Source of the DNA: Liolophura sinensis
Lineage: Eukaryota; Mollusca; Polyplacophora; Chitonida; Chitonidae
DNA: 64,000 bases
Direction: 5' to 3'
NCBI RefSeq assembly: GCF_032854445.1
Contig: NC_088301.1
Span: 24,846,402-24,910,401, forward strand
This document shows positions 11,704 through 23,000 of the stretch, piece by piece. The stretch's first letter is position 1; each line of letters begins with the position of its first letter. The notes beneath the pieces were generated by a model. It did no database searches, had not been told where the DNA came from, and saw nothing but the letters and a program-made list of their open reading frames with translations. A program made the position numbers and the translations under genes.

Positions 11704-14135
11704 GGGGGAGGGGGGGTAGTTGTGTTGAATGTACAAGTTGGAAAACGTCCTTGCAGAAAAATGAAATTTTTCGCACCAAATGCAATACTTTATGACATTT
11801 ATTTGGCAAAATATTACATCATTTTACCACAGATTGCATTACTTACATATTTTTCACAAACTACCTGGCCCATACACAATCTTAGATGTTAGTCAAAATT
11901 TCAAACCACTTTACAATTATTATTTCTGATATGACAAAGTCAAAATATTGCTTGGCAATTCTGGTTAAGTTACTGCACAACAAATTTCACACAAAAAAAA
12001 AACAGAAAGGAACATACCATATTTAATGATTAAAATTTTAACTTTATGTCTAAGATCTCAATGGCTACATCACAGTTTTGGGGGACTCCACCGGCTGCCT
12101 GCACAATCAATTCATAGCATATCTGTACATTTATATGTGTGTCACTTTTTATTCACTAAGATATTCATCAATGTACGTGTGCTCAGGATGGCGTGAGATT
12201 TACGGGTGGAGGAAAATGAAGTGCCTGCAGTAACCTACTGCACCTTGCCAGGTACGTGCACCTGACGAACCTCCCCCCCAAAAAATTAGAATAGAGCCTA
12301 AAACCTCAATTAAACTACCTTAATCGTCTATGGTAAGAATATGGCTTTTAGACTGAACAAGAAAGGGTTAATGCTGTATCATTTTCTGGGAAGTGTTGAT
12401 TATATAGATCTCCTTATATGTATGTTTTTATCTGAGGGCATCACTTTTGCTAACATTTTCAAATATTCTATGAAATAATACACCAACATACATATGTACA
12501 ATGGCTCAAACACTTCATGTGCTAGGCAAGACAGTTCACCAGTTTTGTACATGAACATACAGGGTGACTCAAATGTCATGGAACACTATGCCAGGAAAAC
12601 GTGTACGGTGTACCCCAAATATTTGGGGTTCGATCTTATTAAAAGCAATTAGTTTAATGTGATAAAAACATGCTATACTTAATGGGATGTGAAAATCGCA
12701 TGGATCAGATCACTTCACCATAGATTTTCTTGTTACATGAGTCACGTCACACAATTCCAATAGATTATGAGTGTCGAGAACGAGAGTGCCCTGGAGGGGG
12801 GGGGGGGTCAGAGTTATTGAAAGCCTGGTAAGCAGACTGTACAAGTCAAATTTAGCCATTGAATAATTGTGATCATATACAGATAAAATTGCCTTCCAAT
12901 TCATCTGTGCAAGCAGTCTACATGTAACTGAATCGATGGGAAAAAAAGTTGTAGGGTTTACAATCAATTGTATCTGCTACGTCTGTGCAAGACAGCCATG
13001 GAATTTCATCATCTTACAGTTTCTTTTAGATTAGAAGATTCAAGGATTACAGCACATTCATAACGAAATAAGACTCAACTACATGTGGTTCTCCACCAGA
13101 ATTGCAGAGGGAGAAATCCAGATGTTGTACCTACACGTAGAAACACCCTCAGGGATGCACATACCATCACCTGTACACATTAATACTTTATTCGCATTGG
13201 TCCAGATTTGTCTGGTCAAATGCGCCAAAAAAAATAAAAAATAAATAAATAAATACATAAAATAAAAATAAATAGATAAATAAATATATAGATACATAAA
13301 ATAACATACATAAATAAATAACATAAAAGAATAGAGGGGAAAAAATGCTCAAAATCTGCATGTTTTTCGAATCAAACTATGTATGTACTTACTTACAGTG
13401 TTACCAATACATTTGCGCAAGTTCATCTATGGAACCTTTACAACTATGTTGCATAAAGGAGATTTATTGCACTCCATAATAAACAGTTCTTTTGCACAGC
13501 ACATGTAACATACACTCACTGTTAATGTGCAATGAGACTGCTCAGTTCATCATATGAAAGGGTACAAGAGTTATCCCCCATTGTCATGAAAGAAAAAGTC
13601 GGTCATGTTCTCCATCGTGCATGGTTGCAAATGTTATATGTACATGTACATTACCTACATGTCACAATAACAAAATGTGATCCACATATTTTATTTGTCA
13701 CATTAGTGATCCATCACAAGTGACAGAATTTGGAAGTGATTCTGACATTGTAATGTCCACATCAGGGTGTTCAAAAAGGGCAATGTAGTAGGCTGCAGAC
13801 AGCTGTCTACTGCCATCCCCGTCGCCACCTACTTTGAATATTCTTACTATTTAACTCAATAGTAACTGTGACATAATTACTTTCAATTCAGCTGCCTAAT
13901 TTTGAAGTCTGACATCCTTCTCCAATTCTAAATGAAAACCCTGCACATATTGCTTAACAAATACTATCATTCTGTTTAGTTTACAACGCTACATGTTTAA
14001 AATGATCAGGTCATGGACAAACAAACAAATTGCAGAATATTTCGTTGGTCTTTCATGACATCAAAGAAAAGCTCTGCATTAATGAATGATTCAACATTTC
14101 TGCTTTGGCATCTGGCTTTTAAGTTTCCCTTTGAT
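11704..14135. other. No gene recognised; low-complexity DNA
   Basis: It contains a G run at 12797-12807 and an AAAT/AAATA-rich tract at about 13228-13330. Near 12185-12285 (GGTGGAGGAAAATGAAGTGC onward) is a piece resembling a further tRNA-headed SINE family whose relatives may lie at about 31690-31860 and 36950-37130. No exon signals are convincing. Confidence 0.35.
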
Positions 14136-14136
14136 T

Positions 14137-14404
14137 TTTTTTTTTTTTTTTTTTGATTGGTGTTGTACGCTGTACTCAAGAATATTTCACTTATACGACG
14201 GCGGCCAGCATTATGGTGGGCGGAAACCGGGCACAGCCCGGGGGAAACCCACGACCATCCGCAGGTTGCTGACAGACCTTCCCACATACGGCCGGAGAGG
14301 AAGCCAGTATGAGCTGGACTTGAACTCACAGCGACCGCATTGGTGAGAGACTCCTGGGTCATTACGCTGCGCTAGCGCTCTAACCAACTGAGCCACGGAG
14401 GCCC
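14137..14404 (-). repeat. SINE-A copy, full length, minus strand
   Basis: It runs on the minus strand from GGGGCCTCCGTGGCTCAG to GTACAACACCAATC followed by a homogeneous A tract (T run at 14138-14154 on the plus strand). The close match to other copies and the long A tail suggest a fairly recent insertion. Confidence 0.92.
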
Positions 14405-14784
14405 CAGTTTCCCTTTGAATACTGATAATTACAAAAAGAAATGGAGCTGGCATGGTTTAGTGCAGTCATTTATAAGGTACGAAAGTGTAATCCGCTAGCA
14501 TTTATTCTGGGCCCTATGCTTCTATCTCAGGATTGGACAGTGAACTTCTAGATTCCCTGCTCTCAACGTTTGTGGGGCCACGCTAGTAGAGCTGTTTGCC
14601 CAGCCTTACGTTCACTGACGACTCGTCTTCCACAATCATAACGTGCAAGTCTGTATTTCACATGTATGAAAGTTTGACAGTAACATACCTCAGAACTTAA
14701 TTACCCAACCTTCATGTATACGTACATGAAAAACTGAATGCCATCTTGTCATGAAAAATTCTTAAATATGGCATTGAAATATGC

Positions 14785-15050
14785 CATATGAGAGCGTCCA
14801 CTCGTCGAGGGACCTGGGATCAATCCCAAGTCATGTCATAACCAAAGACTTCAAAAATGGCACTTGTTGCTACCTCGCTTGGCGCTTATCTCTGAGAGTT
14901 GAGAGCAAGGGAACAGGACTGGTTGGCCCTGTGTTAGTCTACTGAAACTCTTCTGGGTGTAATGTGTGCTGTCTTTGGCACAGTGTATGTACATACACCT
15001 AACAACAACTCGTCCTCATATGACAAAAAAGTTATTATGTATGATGTAAA
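14785..15050 (+). repeat. Diverged SINE-B-like copy
   Basis: It begins with GAGAGCGTCCACTCGTCGAG and a B-box-like GGGATCAATCCC, and ends with CGTCCTCATATGACAAAAAA and a TATGATGTAAAAC motif as in SINE-B. The centre differs strongly from the other copies, so it may be a subfamily. Confidence 0.55.
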
Positions 15051-15157
15051 ACTTTATGCATACATAAATATGGCTGTTACAAAACAAAATTTTTATTTTC
15101 TGCTATACTAGGCGGAACAAGATCATTTCCACTAGTTGTAATACACACTACAGTACT

Positions 15158-15305
15158 GGGGCCACTTTCACAAAACTTTGTAAATCAATTTTTACTACCG
15201 TTTTTGGCAAAAGAAATCGCCTTATTGCACTATAACCTAGACAACTTTTTTCACACAAAAACTTACACAAAATGTGACTTACGAAGTTTTGTGAAAATGG
15301 CGCCA
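15158..15305. mobile_element. MITE family B, near-complete copy
   Basis: About 147 bp with terminal inverted repeats: GGGGCCACTTTCACAAAACT on the left, and AGTTTTGTGAAAATGGCGCC on the right. There is no coding capacity. Related ends occur at 33112-33190 and near 54958. Confidence 0.7.
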
Positions 15306-16287
15306 AACATTCTGTTTGCAGAATGAAATATGAGTTTCTAATACCTACAAATGATTGCTCATACTGACATACTCTGACGTTGCTCTGATGTTAGGTTTGG
15401 TAAAAAAAACAAAACCCTGCCATTGTCAAATATTCCAAGGTTGGCTGTACAGTGAGTCACGTTCTGCTCTACCAGAGAATACCAAGCCCACCTAGCCATG
15501 TAATGCATGTAACATGCATAATTGCAAATTTATTGCTGTAGCCCTATATGATGGATATTTTTCATCTCAAAAGCTCTGACAAACTGCTATGGCAACTGCA
15601 TCAGATTTTTAAATGGAGTGCGCTCTCACCTTAGTTTGTTGTCAACCTTAGCTGAACAAAATTTTGCCAAAAGCAACCCTTGACATTAGAGCAATCTCAG
15701 ATTTATGCTTACAGTGACAGCTGATGACAACTTGTTCAAGTTTCTGGTCGGCTGATGAACTTTTTATGTGTACTGCCACATGGCAAGATTTATCAACTTT
15801 TCTGCAGTGTTGAAAAACTTCATAAATTCTGCATAAGGTAAGGCATGTGGAGGGCGATCGATATTTTATTACTGGCCCGCATAAAGTGCACGAGGTGTAT
15901 CGAGTCGACATACCGACCAGGCAACAGCTGCCACACACAACTGCTGAAAGAAAACCCAAGCTACTAGCACGAGATTTTAATCCTGCCAAAATCTAACGAC
16001 ACACTAACAAACCCACGCATTGGTAAAAATTCTGCTCAATAAATTTACTTCGTCGGACACATAACAGAACATAGTGTTACTCGTTCGAGCTTCCTTCACC
16101 GACGCTTTGCGATAGCAAACTTGTGCACTTTGTTTATGATGGCCGCTAAGGACTTCTGGAAGAACATGCTCAACTTTGTTGACATCCAAAGTTTGCTGTT
16201 AAAATCGAGTGCCACTACGTAATGTCCTTCGCCATTTCAAGCGTGAACTATTGTAGACGAGTGTGTGTGTTACGCTTGCTTACTTAC
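15306..16287. other. No gene recognised (probable intron next to the promoter)
   Basis: A 113-residue minus-strand frame (15648-15989) and a 61-residue one (16004-16189) are open but show no family likeness. They lie just inside the proposed first intron, so they could be alternative first exons, but nothing supports that. Confidence 0.35.
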
Positions 16288-16490
16288 CGGTCGTAGGGAG
16301 GACAATTCGTCTACTTTCTCCACCCCGAGCTCATGAACTCCGGTCAAACTTATTTACCGCGCTCCGAAGTTCACGCTCACATCTAAAACTTTTCTATCCC
16401 ATAATACTGACAGCAGAGTTCATTGCGCCTGCGCACAGCGCAGGTGTTTGTTTACTTCCGAACACGTGTATATTTCCCGCGCTTTGCAAT
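16288..16490 (-). promoter_or_regulatory. CpG-type promoter and non-coding first exon of the minus-strand gene
   Basis: This is a GC- and CpG-richer island in AT-rich DNA. Sites seen: TTTCCCGC at 16473-16480 (exact E2F core, TTTSSCGC), CACGTG at 16463-16468 (E-box), and TGCGCCTGCGCA at 16424-16435 (one mismatch to the NRF1 palindrome), followed by a second GCGCAGG. On the minus strand a donor ACCG|GTAAGTAAG ends an exon at 16288. The exon has only a short upstream frame (ATGAGC..., stop after seven codons). The next exon in this direction with a start codon is at 6751-6872. The combination suggests a growth- or S-phase-linked housekeeping promoter. Confidence 0.6.
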
Positions 16491-16499
16491 GCTGTTTAA

Positions 16500-17425
16500 A
16501 ATGTTTCCTCAGTACCTGCCGAACATGTACAGGAGCACCACGAAATGATTTTATTAAATGACACTAAAGTGATCATCTTACGAAAGACCAACAAACAAAA
16601 TTAACCAGAAAGCATTGTAAAATTGTTCAGAACAATGTATTCTCTGTCTAAAAACCAACTACCGCTCTTTGATCGGAGAAAAATTATAATTTTTTTTTAA
16701 GAGTTCTCACTCTCATTCTTAATTTTAATATATTTTCCTCACAACTAACCATGCGAAAAAATCAATTTTAAAACTGGAACTAATTATAATATTGTTGACA
16801 GTAACAATCTTCACAATGCTTTTATATCTATCATAGTACTGTATATAAACAGATTAATTATTGCATGGTATTTACACCCTTCACATGAACACCTTTACTG
16901 GGTATTAGCTGAGGTGTGAAAATATACAACAGTATTAAGCGGTCAAGAATTACCCAAATTTCATCTCAAGGTAGCTCGAATCATGGAATGTACGAGCTTG
17001 TGTTGCTCATGCAGACTCCCATCCGTCACATAGTGGTTTAGACAAGTCATCATTACCATATGGTTCTAACATGAAGTTTCACTTATTTGTTTGCTTTAGT
17101 TTTTTTTTTCATGTTCAACTCAAGTGTATTTTACACAACACAAATGATTGGCGGTGTGTGGGTGGGGTGGGGGGGTGGGGGGGGAGCAATAAGAGTCTGG
17201 AGTGTCTTTTGCCAAGTACGCCTATATATGCATGCAGCAATAACTATCTAACAGAACAAATATATTCATCTATAACAAATGGATTAACCTGTAAACAACA
17301 GGCATGACCAGAACTATTTTGCTTTTGGAAGTATGTCAGATTTATTTGTTGGAGGAAGTTATCTGATCAAGTTTGGAAGAAAACAATCATAAGTGCTATA
17401 CAAGCTCTATCGACTTCCAGGCAGG
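16500..17425. other. No gene recognised
   Basis: AT-rich, with a G-rich run GGTGGGGTGGGGGGGTGGG near 17161-17183 that could form a G-quadruplex. No repeat family recognised. Confidence 0.4.
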
Positions 17426-17429
17426 AGGG

Positions 17430-17700
17430 AATTTCTCTTTAGTCTAGTGGTAGAAGCATGGACTTGTTACCCAATGATCGCTGGTTCAAATCTCGAGCTG
17501 GTAAACCCTATTACACTTGCCGCAGCCAGTAGGGTATCTGGGGTGGCTTATATAGTAGGACATGATTCTTTGGTAGGTAGTGGGGGCAGTTATGAGGTGG
17601 AGGGAATTTCCCTTCAGTCTAGTGGTAGAAGCCTGGACTGGTAACCCAGTAGTAGCTGGTTCAAATCCCTAGCTAGTAAGCCCTGTCACACTATAGAGGC
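17430..17700 (+). repeat. SINE-D: two tRNA-like heads in tandem
   Basis: Two blocks share the A-box-like TCTAGTGGTAGAAGC and B-box-like GGTTCAAATC: about 17430-17500 and 17604-17700. The stretch between them repeats AGGAGGGAATTTCTC / GGAGGGAATTTCCC at its ends. A third copy is at about 33320-33420. Base pairing of the anticodon arm is poor, so these are tRNA-derived SINE heads rather than tRNA genes. Confidence 0.6.
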
Positions 17701-17827
17701 AGAATGTCTTGTAGAGTATGCAGGAAACCATTGCACTCATACTCAACTTCAGGACAAAACAAAGAAAAAGGGTTAGCAAGAGCTGGATTTGAACACATGG
17801 CTTTTGGTTAAGGTGGCTAATGTACAT

Positions 17828-17962
17828 TGACCATCCGCAGGTTGCTGCAAGACCTTCCCACTTACGGCCGGAGAGGAAGCCAGCATGAGCTGGACTTGAA
17901 CTCACAGCGACCGCATTGGTGAGAGGCTCCTGGGTTATTAACTGAGCCACCGAGGCCCCCTA
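17828..17962 (-). repeat. SINE-A fragment, minus strand
   Basis: Holds the head GGGGGCCTCGGTGGCTCAGT through to ACCTGCGGATGGTC; the 3' tail part is absent. Confidence 0.85.
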
Positions 17963-18635
17963 ATGTACATTGTACTTCCATACTCCAACAAATGTATCAA
18001 ATTAATGGTAAATAATCATGCGCCTAAATAAACATTGTATCACAAGGACACTGATGTAAAATATGTGTTATGATATGGTATATAATAATTTGTACCTGCT
18101 CTGACAAATGTAGTTATTTTCAGAGCACAACATTTCCCAACAAAAAGAGAATATTTAACCTAAGTGCCTCGATTAACTGTAAATGTATTCATTTTATACA
18201 GTATCAGAGGTGTGTGGTGAATTAGTGGTTTTCTCTGGGCACTAGATTTCCTCCATGATATGTCCATGAAGCTGACCTTCATTGTCAGGGGTCAAAATAC
18301 TAGATATGCGTAACCCTGTCCCAGATTGAGTGACTGGTAAGAACAAAAGTTACCTGTCACATGAAACTGATGCTTTTTAGCTCAGTATTCATGGGAATTT
18401 CTGAAATACTTTGACTCAAAATTCAGCTTGTGAAAAACAGTCTTAGAACTTAACATTTTTTTATGCATTTTTATATTTATTTCAATGGAGAATCCTGTTT
18501 AGCCCCTGAGACAAGTTAATATTTCAACCCTTGGTTGTAAAAGTGACTATCATGTAAGTAAATACATGAAATAAATAAATAAATCAGCACCATAAATGTT
18601 GTGGTATAACTGTCATCATTTTCTCAACTGAAACT

Positions 18636-18733
18636 GAAAGCACAGGCAACTCAATGAAATCACAGGCAACTCAAAGAAAGTACAGGCAACTCACTGAGAG
18701 CACAGGCAACTCACTGAAAGCACAAGCGACTCA
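18636..18733. repeat. Short minisatellite, about five 20-bp units
   Basis: The unit is approximately GAAAGCACAGGCAACTCAAT, repeated about five times with changes (ATCACAGG, AGTACAGG, AGCACAAGCG). Confidence 0.85.
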
Positions 18734-19049
18734 ATTTTTAATTTTATTGCATTATAAAAGGCTACTGCACAGAGAGTAAAACCAGAGCATGTCATAATCA
18801 TCCGATATCAGTATGTAGTAAATATAAAGGAAAAAGGATAATCAAAACTAACTGGGAATGTGATAATAATTTACGACAAATTATGTATAAACGCATATGA
18901 TTTGATAATTAAATTTAAAATACATAGTAAATCCTTGTTCAAAATTTATCATAACATGATATGTTAGGAAATCAGTCATATCTTCTAACAGCCTAGTCGC
19001 CCAATACCTTAGTTCGAATCATCTACAGTTTAAGACAATTATCCTAAGG

Positions 19050-19260
19050 TATGGATAACACAATAATGTTAAAGTACCACACACACACACACACACAAAA
19101 AAAACAAACAAACATTAAACAAAAACACAATAACATTAAAGTAACACACACACACACACAAAAAAAAACAAACAAACAAACATTAAACAAAAACATAATA
19201 ACATTAGAGTAACACACACACACACAAAAACCCCAAACATTAAACATTAAACAAAAACTT
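19050..19260. repeat. Compound tandem repeat, three units of about 65 bp with (AC)n cores
   Basis: Each unit reads CACAATAAYRTTARAGTA, then (CA)6-11, then an A run, AACAAACA and TTAAACAAAAA. The three copies start near 19059, 19126 and 19193. The microsatellite core was therefore amplified together with its flanks. Confidence 0.85.
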
Positions 19261-19671
19261 GACATTTAAAATGTAAGTGCTTCATGCAAAAATACACCAA
19301 GTACTTAGCCTTGACTGGATAACAATGAATATGTCATATAAAAGCAAATGCTGGAAAATGTGTAATGCAAATCATCCAATCCAAATTGGATAAAACTAAT
19401 GCAAATATAATTGCAGTTAAGAGCACAATCAATGACAAAAATGTTTATCATAAATATTTATACATTAACACAGTGTTCAAGAATATGCAAGTCAGATATA
19501 ACATTTAATCCTGATATATAGTCAGCTCATAAAATGTCCATAAACTAGAACTGGGCTGATCTCTTAATTTCATTAGTTAAATTTGATAGTGGAACAGAGC
19601 TATCATGTCAAGCAAATTTTTAAAGAGCATGCAGAAAAGATGTAAGATTGTAAATGTCAGGATTTTATTGA

Positions 19672-19765
19672 TTTATTTATTTACACGATTGGTGTTTTAT
19701 GCAGTGCACCAGAATATTTTATTTATTCAGCGGCAGATAGCAATATGGTGGGAAGAAATATAGCA
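19672..19765 (-). repeat. Old SINE-A tail, minus strand
   Basis: TTTATTTACACGATTGGTGT and GCACCAGAATATTTTATTTA match the tail with many changes. Confidence 0.6.
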
Positions 19766-20075
19766 AATTTAACCCAGGCAAAACAGACCTTGAACAAAAT
19801 TTCAGGCGAAACAAAATTAAATTTAAAGTTTTAGTAGTTAAGAAACTCTTTTTGGAAAAGTAACCAGAGTGTGTTTTCAAATATAACAGTTTTACTCCTC
19901 TTTAGCACCTAAAACTTCTGCAAATATCAGCACTTTACCCATTTAACCCCTGATTATTTATCATCTTCTGCTCCTTGCAAAAAAACTTCACAGCTATGAA
20001 TGAATTACATATGTATAAGCACCAATCCATGCCCTTCGTCTTGCATTAAAATTCGCAGATCAGTGAGTCATTTGA

Positions 20076-23000
20076 TCAAAATCCCACTGTCAATAGCTTC
20101 TGTAAAGTGGTCACTGCCAGAAACTTGTCTTCTCTCTGCTCGTCACCATCCCAAGAACCAGGGGGAAAGTGATTCCTGAAACACAGATTTTCCGCATTTA
20201 ATAATACTTTAATGTTTGATAACTGGAATTCAGTTCCAGGTCAGCTATTATTTGAGTAGGTTTTACATGTGGTTTAAGGGTGTGAACTGTTTGATACACC
20301 ATGTTGTTCTAAAGTCGAAGACAATCTCAATGTCTTTATCTACGTGTAGAAAAACCACACCATTTGTATATATTTGTTATTTTGGGCTAACCTATATTCA
20401 AAACAGGAGATAGCTGATTTGATCTACCTTAATTCCTCAACTGTCATGCAAATGAGAGAGCAACATTCAGTGAAATTTATGCATATTTTCAACATGATTT
20501 TGGAAACAGGCGCTCCTTTGACGTGAGTTGGGGGGCAGTTTCATAGTTGACAGTAATAAGTTTGACAGTTTCGCAGTAATGTGTCCTTTCTAGATAGATA
20601 TTATGCTTTGTTGATCTCAGAACAAAAATTCATCAATATATATAAAACAAGATAAAGCATTGTGTAGTATGAAAAGTGAAGCTACATAAATTTATACATA
20701 GGAAAAGGAACAACACAAACAATAGTGCTGTCCCTGCAACTGTCTCAACCAGCAGGAAAAGTAGGGTAGTGGGAGACGGCCTATTACCCACCCCTTCCTG
20801 CCCCCATGTTGGCTGGAACCCTCTATACACACGTACAGAGAACAAACCAAGTGAGTGGGAGATGGACCATTATCCACCCCTTAATGCTCATGTAAATTTT
20901 AGGCCTAAACATACCACATTTAGATTCTAAACAAGTAAAGTTAAGAGAGATGGGATATTATCTAGATGGTTGATTTAATGAAAGCTTACATGCATACATG
21001 TACATTTCAGTTGTTGTTCGCAGATAACAGTAATTTGAAGTAATGTGATTGAAAGCTTGATAGGGAAGGGGTTTCTTTTATGTGGGTTGGGAGGCAGTTT
21101 CATAGTTTGATGCCTGTATGTGCCAAACTTTCTGTCATAGAATTTGTCCTTGCTAGATAGATATTATGGTGTGCCGATCTCAGAACAATATTGTACTACT
21201 GTTTGTTTGGAGGGAAAAGTTGTTTAATATAGTTTGGACAGAGATTATGTAATGTTTAATAAATGATACAAAGAATTTTAGTCTTGAAAATAAAGTTGTT
21301 TCAGATGGTTTCTTGTAGAACTGAACAAGCAGCTCTTGTCTGTAACTTGGCTATGCGTTTCCTATGTTAAGCTGAACAGTTTCCCCATACAGAATAGCAA
21401 TAATCAAAGTGAGGCAGAACATAAGACTTATAGAAAATATCCCTACAGTGACATGTTAGAAGAGCTCTCTTCCTTTGTAGAATCCCTAACAATTTAGAAA
21501 CCTTTTTACGCAAATTTTTGATTTGTATGTTCCAGGAAAGATGTTCATCAATATAAATACCAAGCAGTTTAGCATTACTGACCCGTTTGAGTTTGTTTCC
21601 ATCAAGCATAACAGAGAAATGAACGTGTTTGATTAACTGCAGCCGTTGCCTGGAGCCCAATATCATGTATTTAGATTTTTGGGTATTAATGAAGATGAGG
21701 TTTTTGTCGCACCAGTCTTTAGTGCAATTAAGGCTTAAGATTGCACTTAGTGTCAGACATATTGCCAGAGGAGCTATATATAGTTGTGTCATCAGTAAAG
21801 TTGTCAGTAGAATTGCCACTGTTTTTTATAAATAAACAGTAAATCATTTATACATTTATACATAGAATAAAGAGTGAAGGTTTTAATATGGAGCTTTGCA
21901 AGACACCGGCCTTACATCAAACTTTTCCAATTTACTCCATTCCTTGAAGCTTTATACATTATTATATACTGTACAGATATTGTATTTTATAACAGTGGGC
22001 TCTCTCATGTCACATAACATCAGCATAAAATTACATGCATTTAATTTTATTAAATTTAACGGAAGCTAGAAGCCCACCCATGAGTTTACCAACTTCTGCC
22101 ACAGCTAACTTTAGGTATTCCCTGCAATAGACAAGGGGACATTACTCTGCATGTCTCGCAATACAGACAAGGGGACATTACTCTGCATGTCTGTCCTATC
22201 TATCAATGGTGAAGAATTAGCTAACAAATTCCTGATCAGTATGACTATCAAAGTTTAATGGATTAACCTGTGAATAAAGTTTCAACCAAATCCCTGCATA
22301 ACTTCAATATTAAGTTAATTTTTTAAGTCGCTGAAACACAGACAGACAGACAAATAAAGAGCAATAAAATGCATGACCTGTTTGGTGGACGTAGCAGTAC
22401 ATATCAACAAATTTTACCAGTGGTTAATATGGTGATATAGCTGATAAAGCTTAGCTCTGTTCTCAAAGCCCTTGGCTTTAGGGATGATTTCATGATAACT
22501 GGAGAAGAAGTCCTTCCAGTACGGGTTATCACACAAACTGGGTAGAGCTAGGTCAAATTCAGAGTGTCCATAGAAACAGCCAGGGTCAAACATCACTGTA
22601 TTGAAAAAAATAAACAGTAAAAGTAAAAAGTTTATCAATTTTTTAATGATAATTTACACTTTATTTGAGAATATTCCAGAGATATGATTATCTGTATTAA
22701 GACAACAGAATACGGTTTACATAATTTTATACATGAATGAGTGGGTGAGTGCTTGGGGTTTAACATCGTACTCAGCAATTTTTCAGTCATATGACGACGA
22801 AGGAATCCTTAAGGTGTATGTAATGTACCTCCTTGTTGCAGGACGGATTTCCACCGCTCTTTTATCTAGTGCTGCTTCACTGAGATGACTTACCACAGAC
22901 AAGTAAGCCGCCCCGCCCGAGCCATTATACTGATATGGGTCAACCAGTCGTTGCACTATCCCCTTCATGCTGAACGCCAAGCGAGGAAATTACAACCTCC

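Noticed and set aside
13079-13324. 81-residue tyrosine-rich minus-strand frame
   Set aside because: It is the translation of an AAAT/ATAC low-complexity tract.
22031-22121. Last exon of FN3K
   Set aside because: Fits phase and acceptor but lacks the family's NHF motif after INHW, which is found at 20076-20175; kept only as a possible alternative exon.
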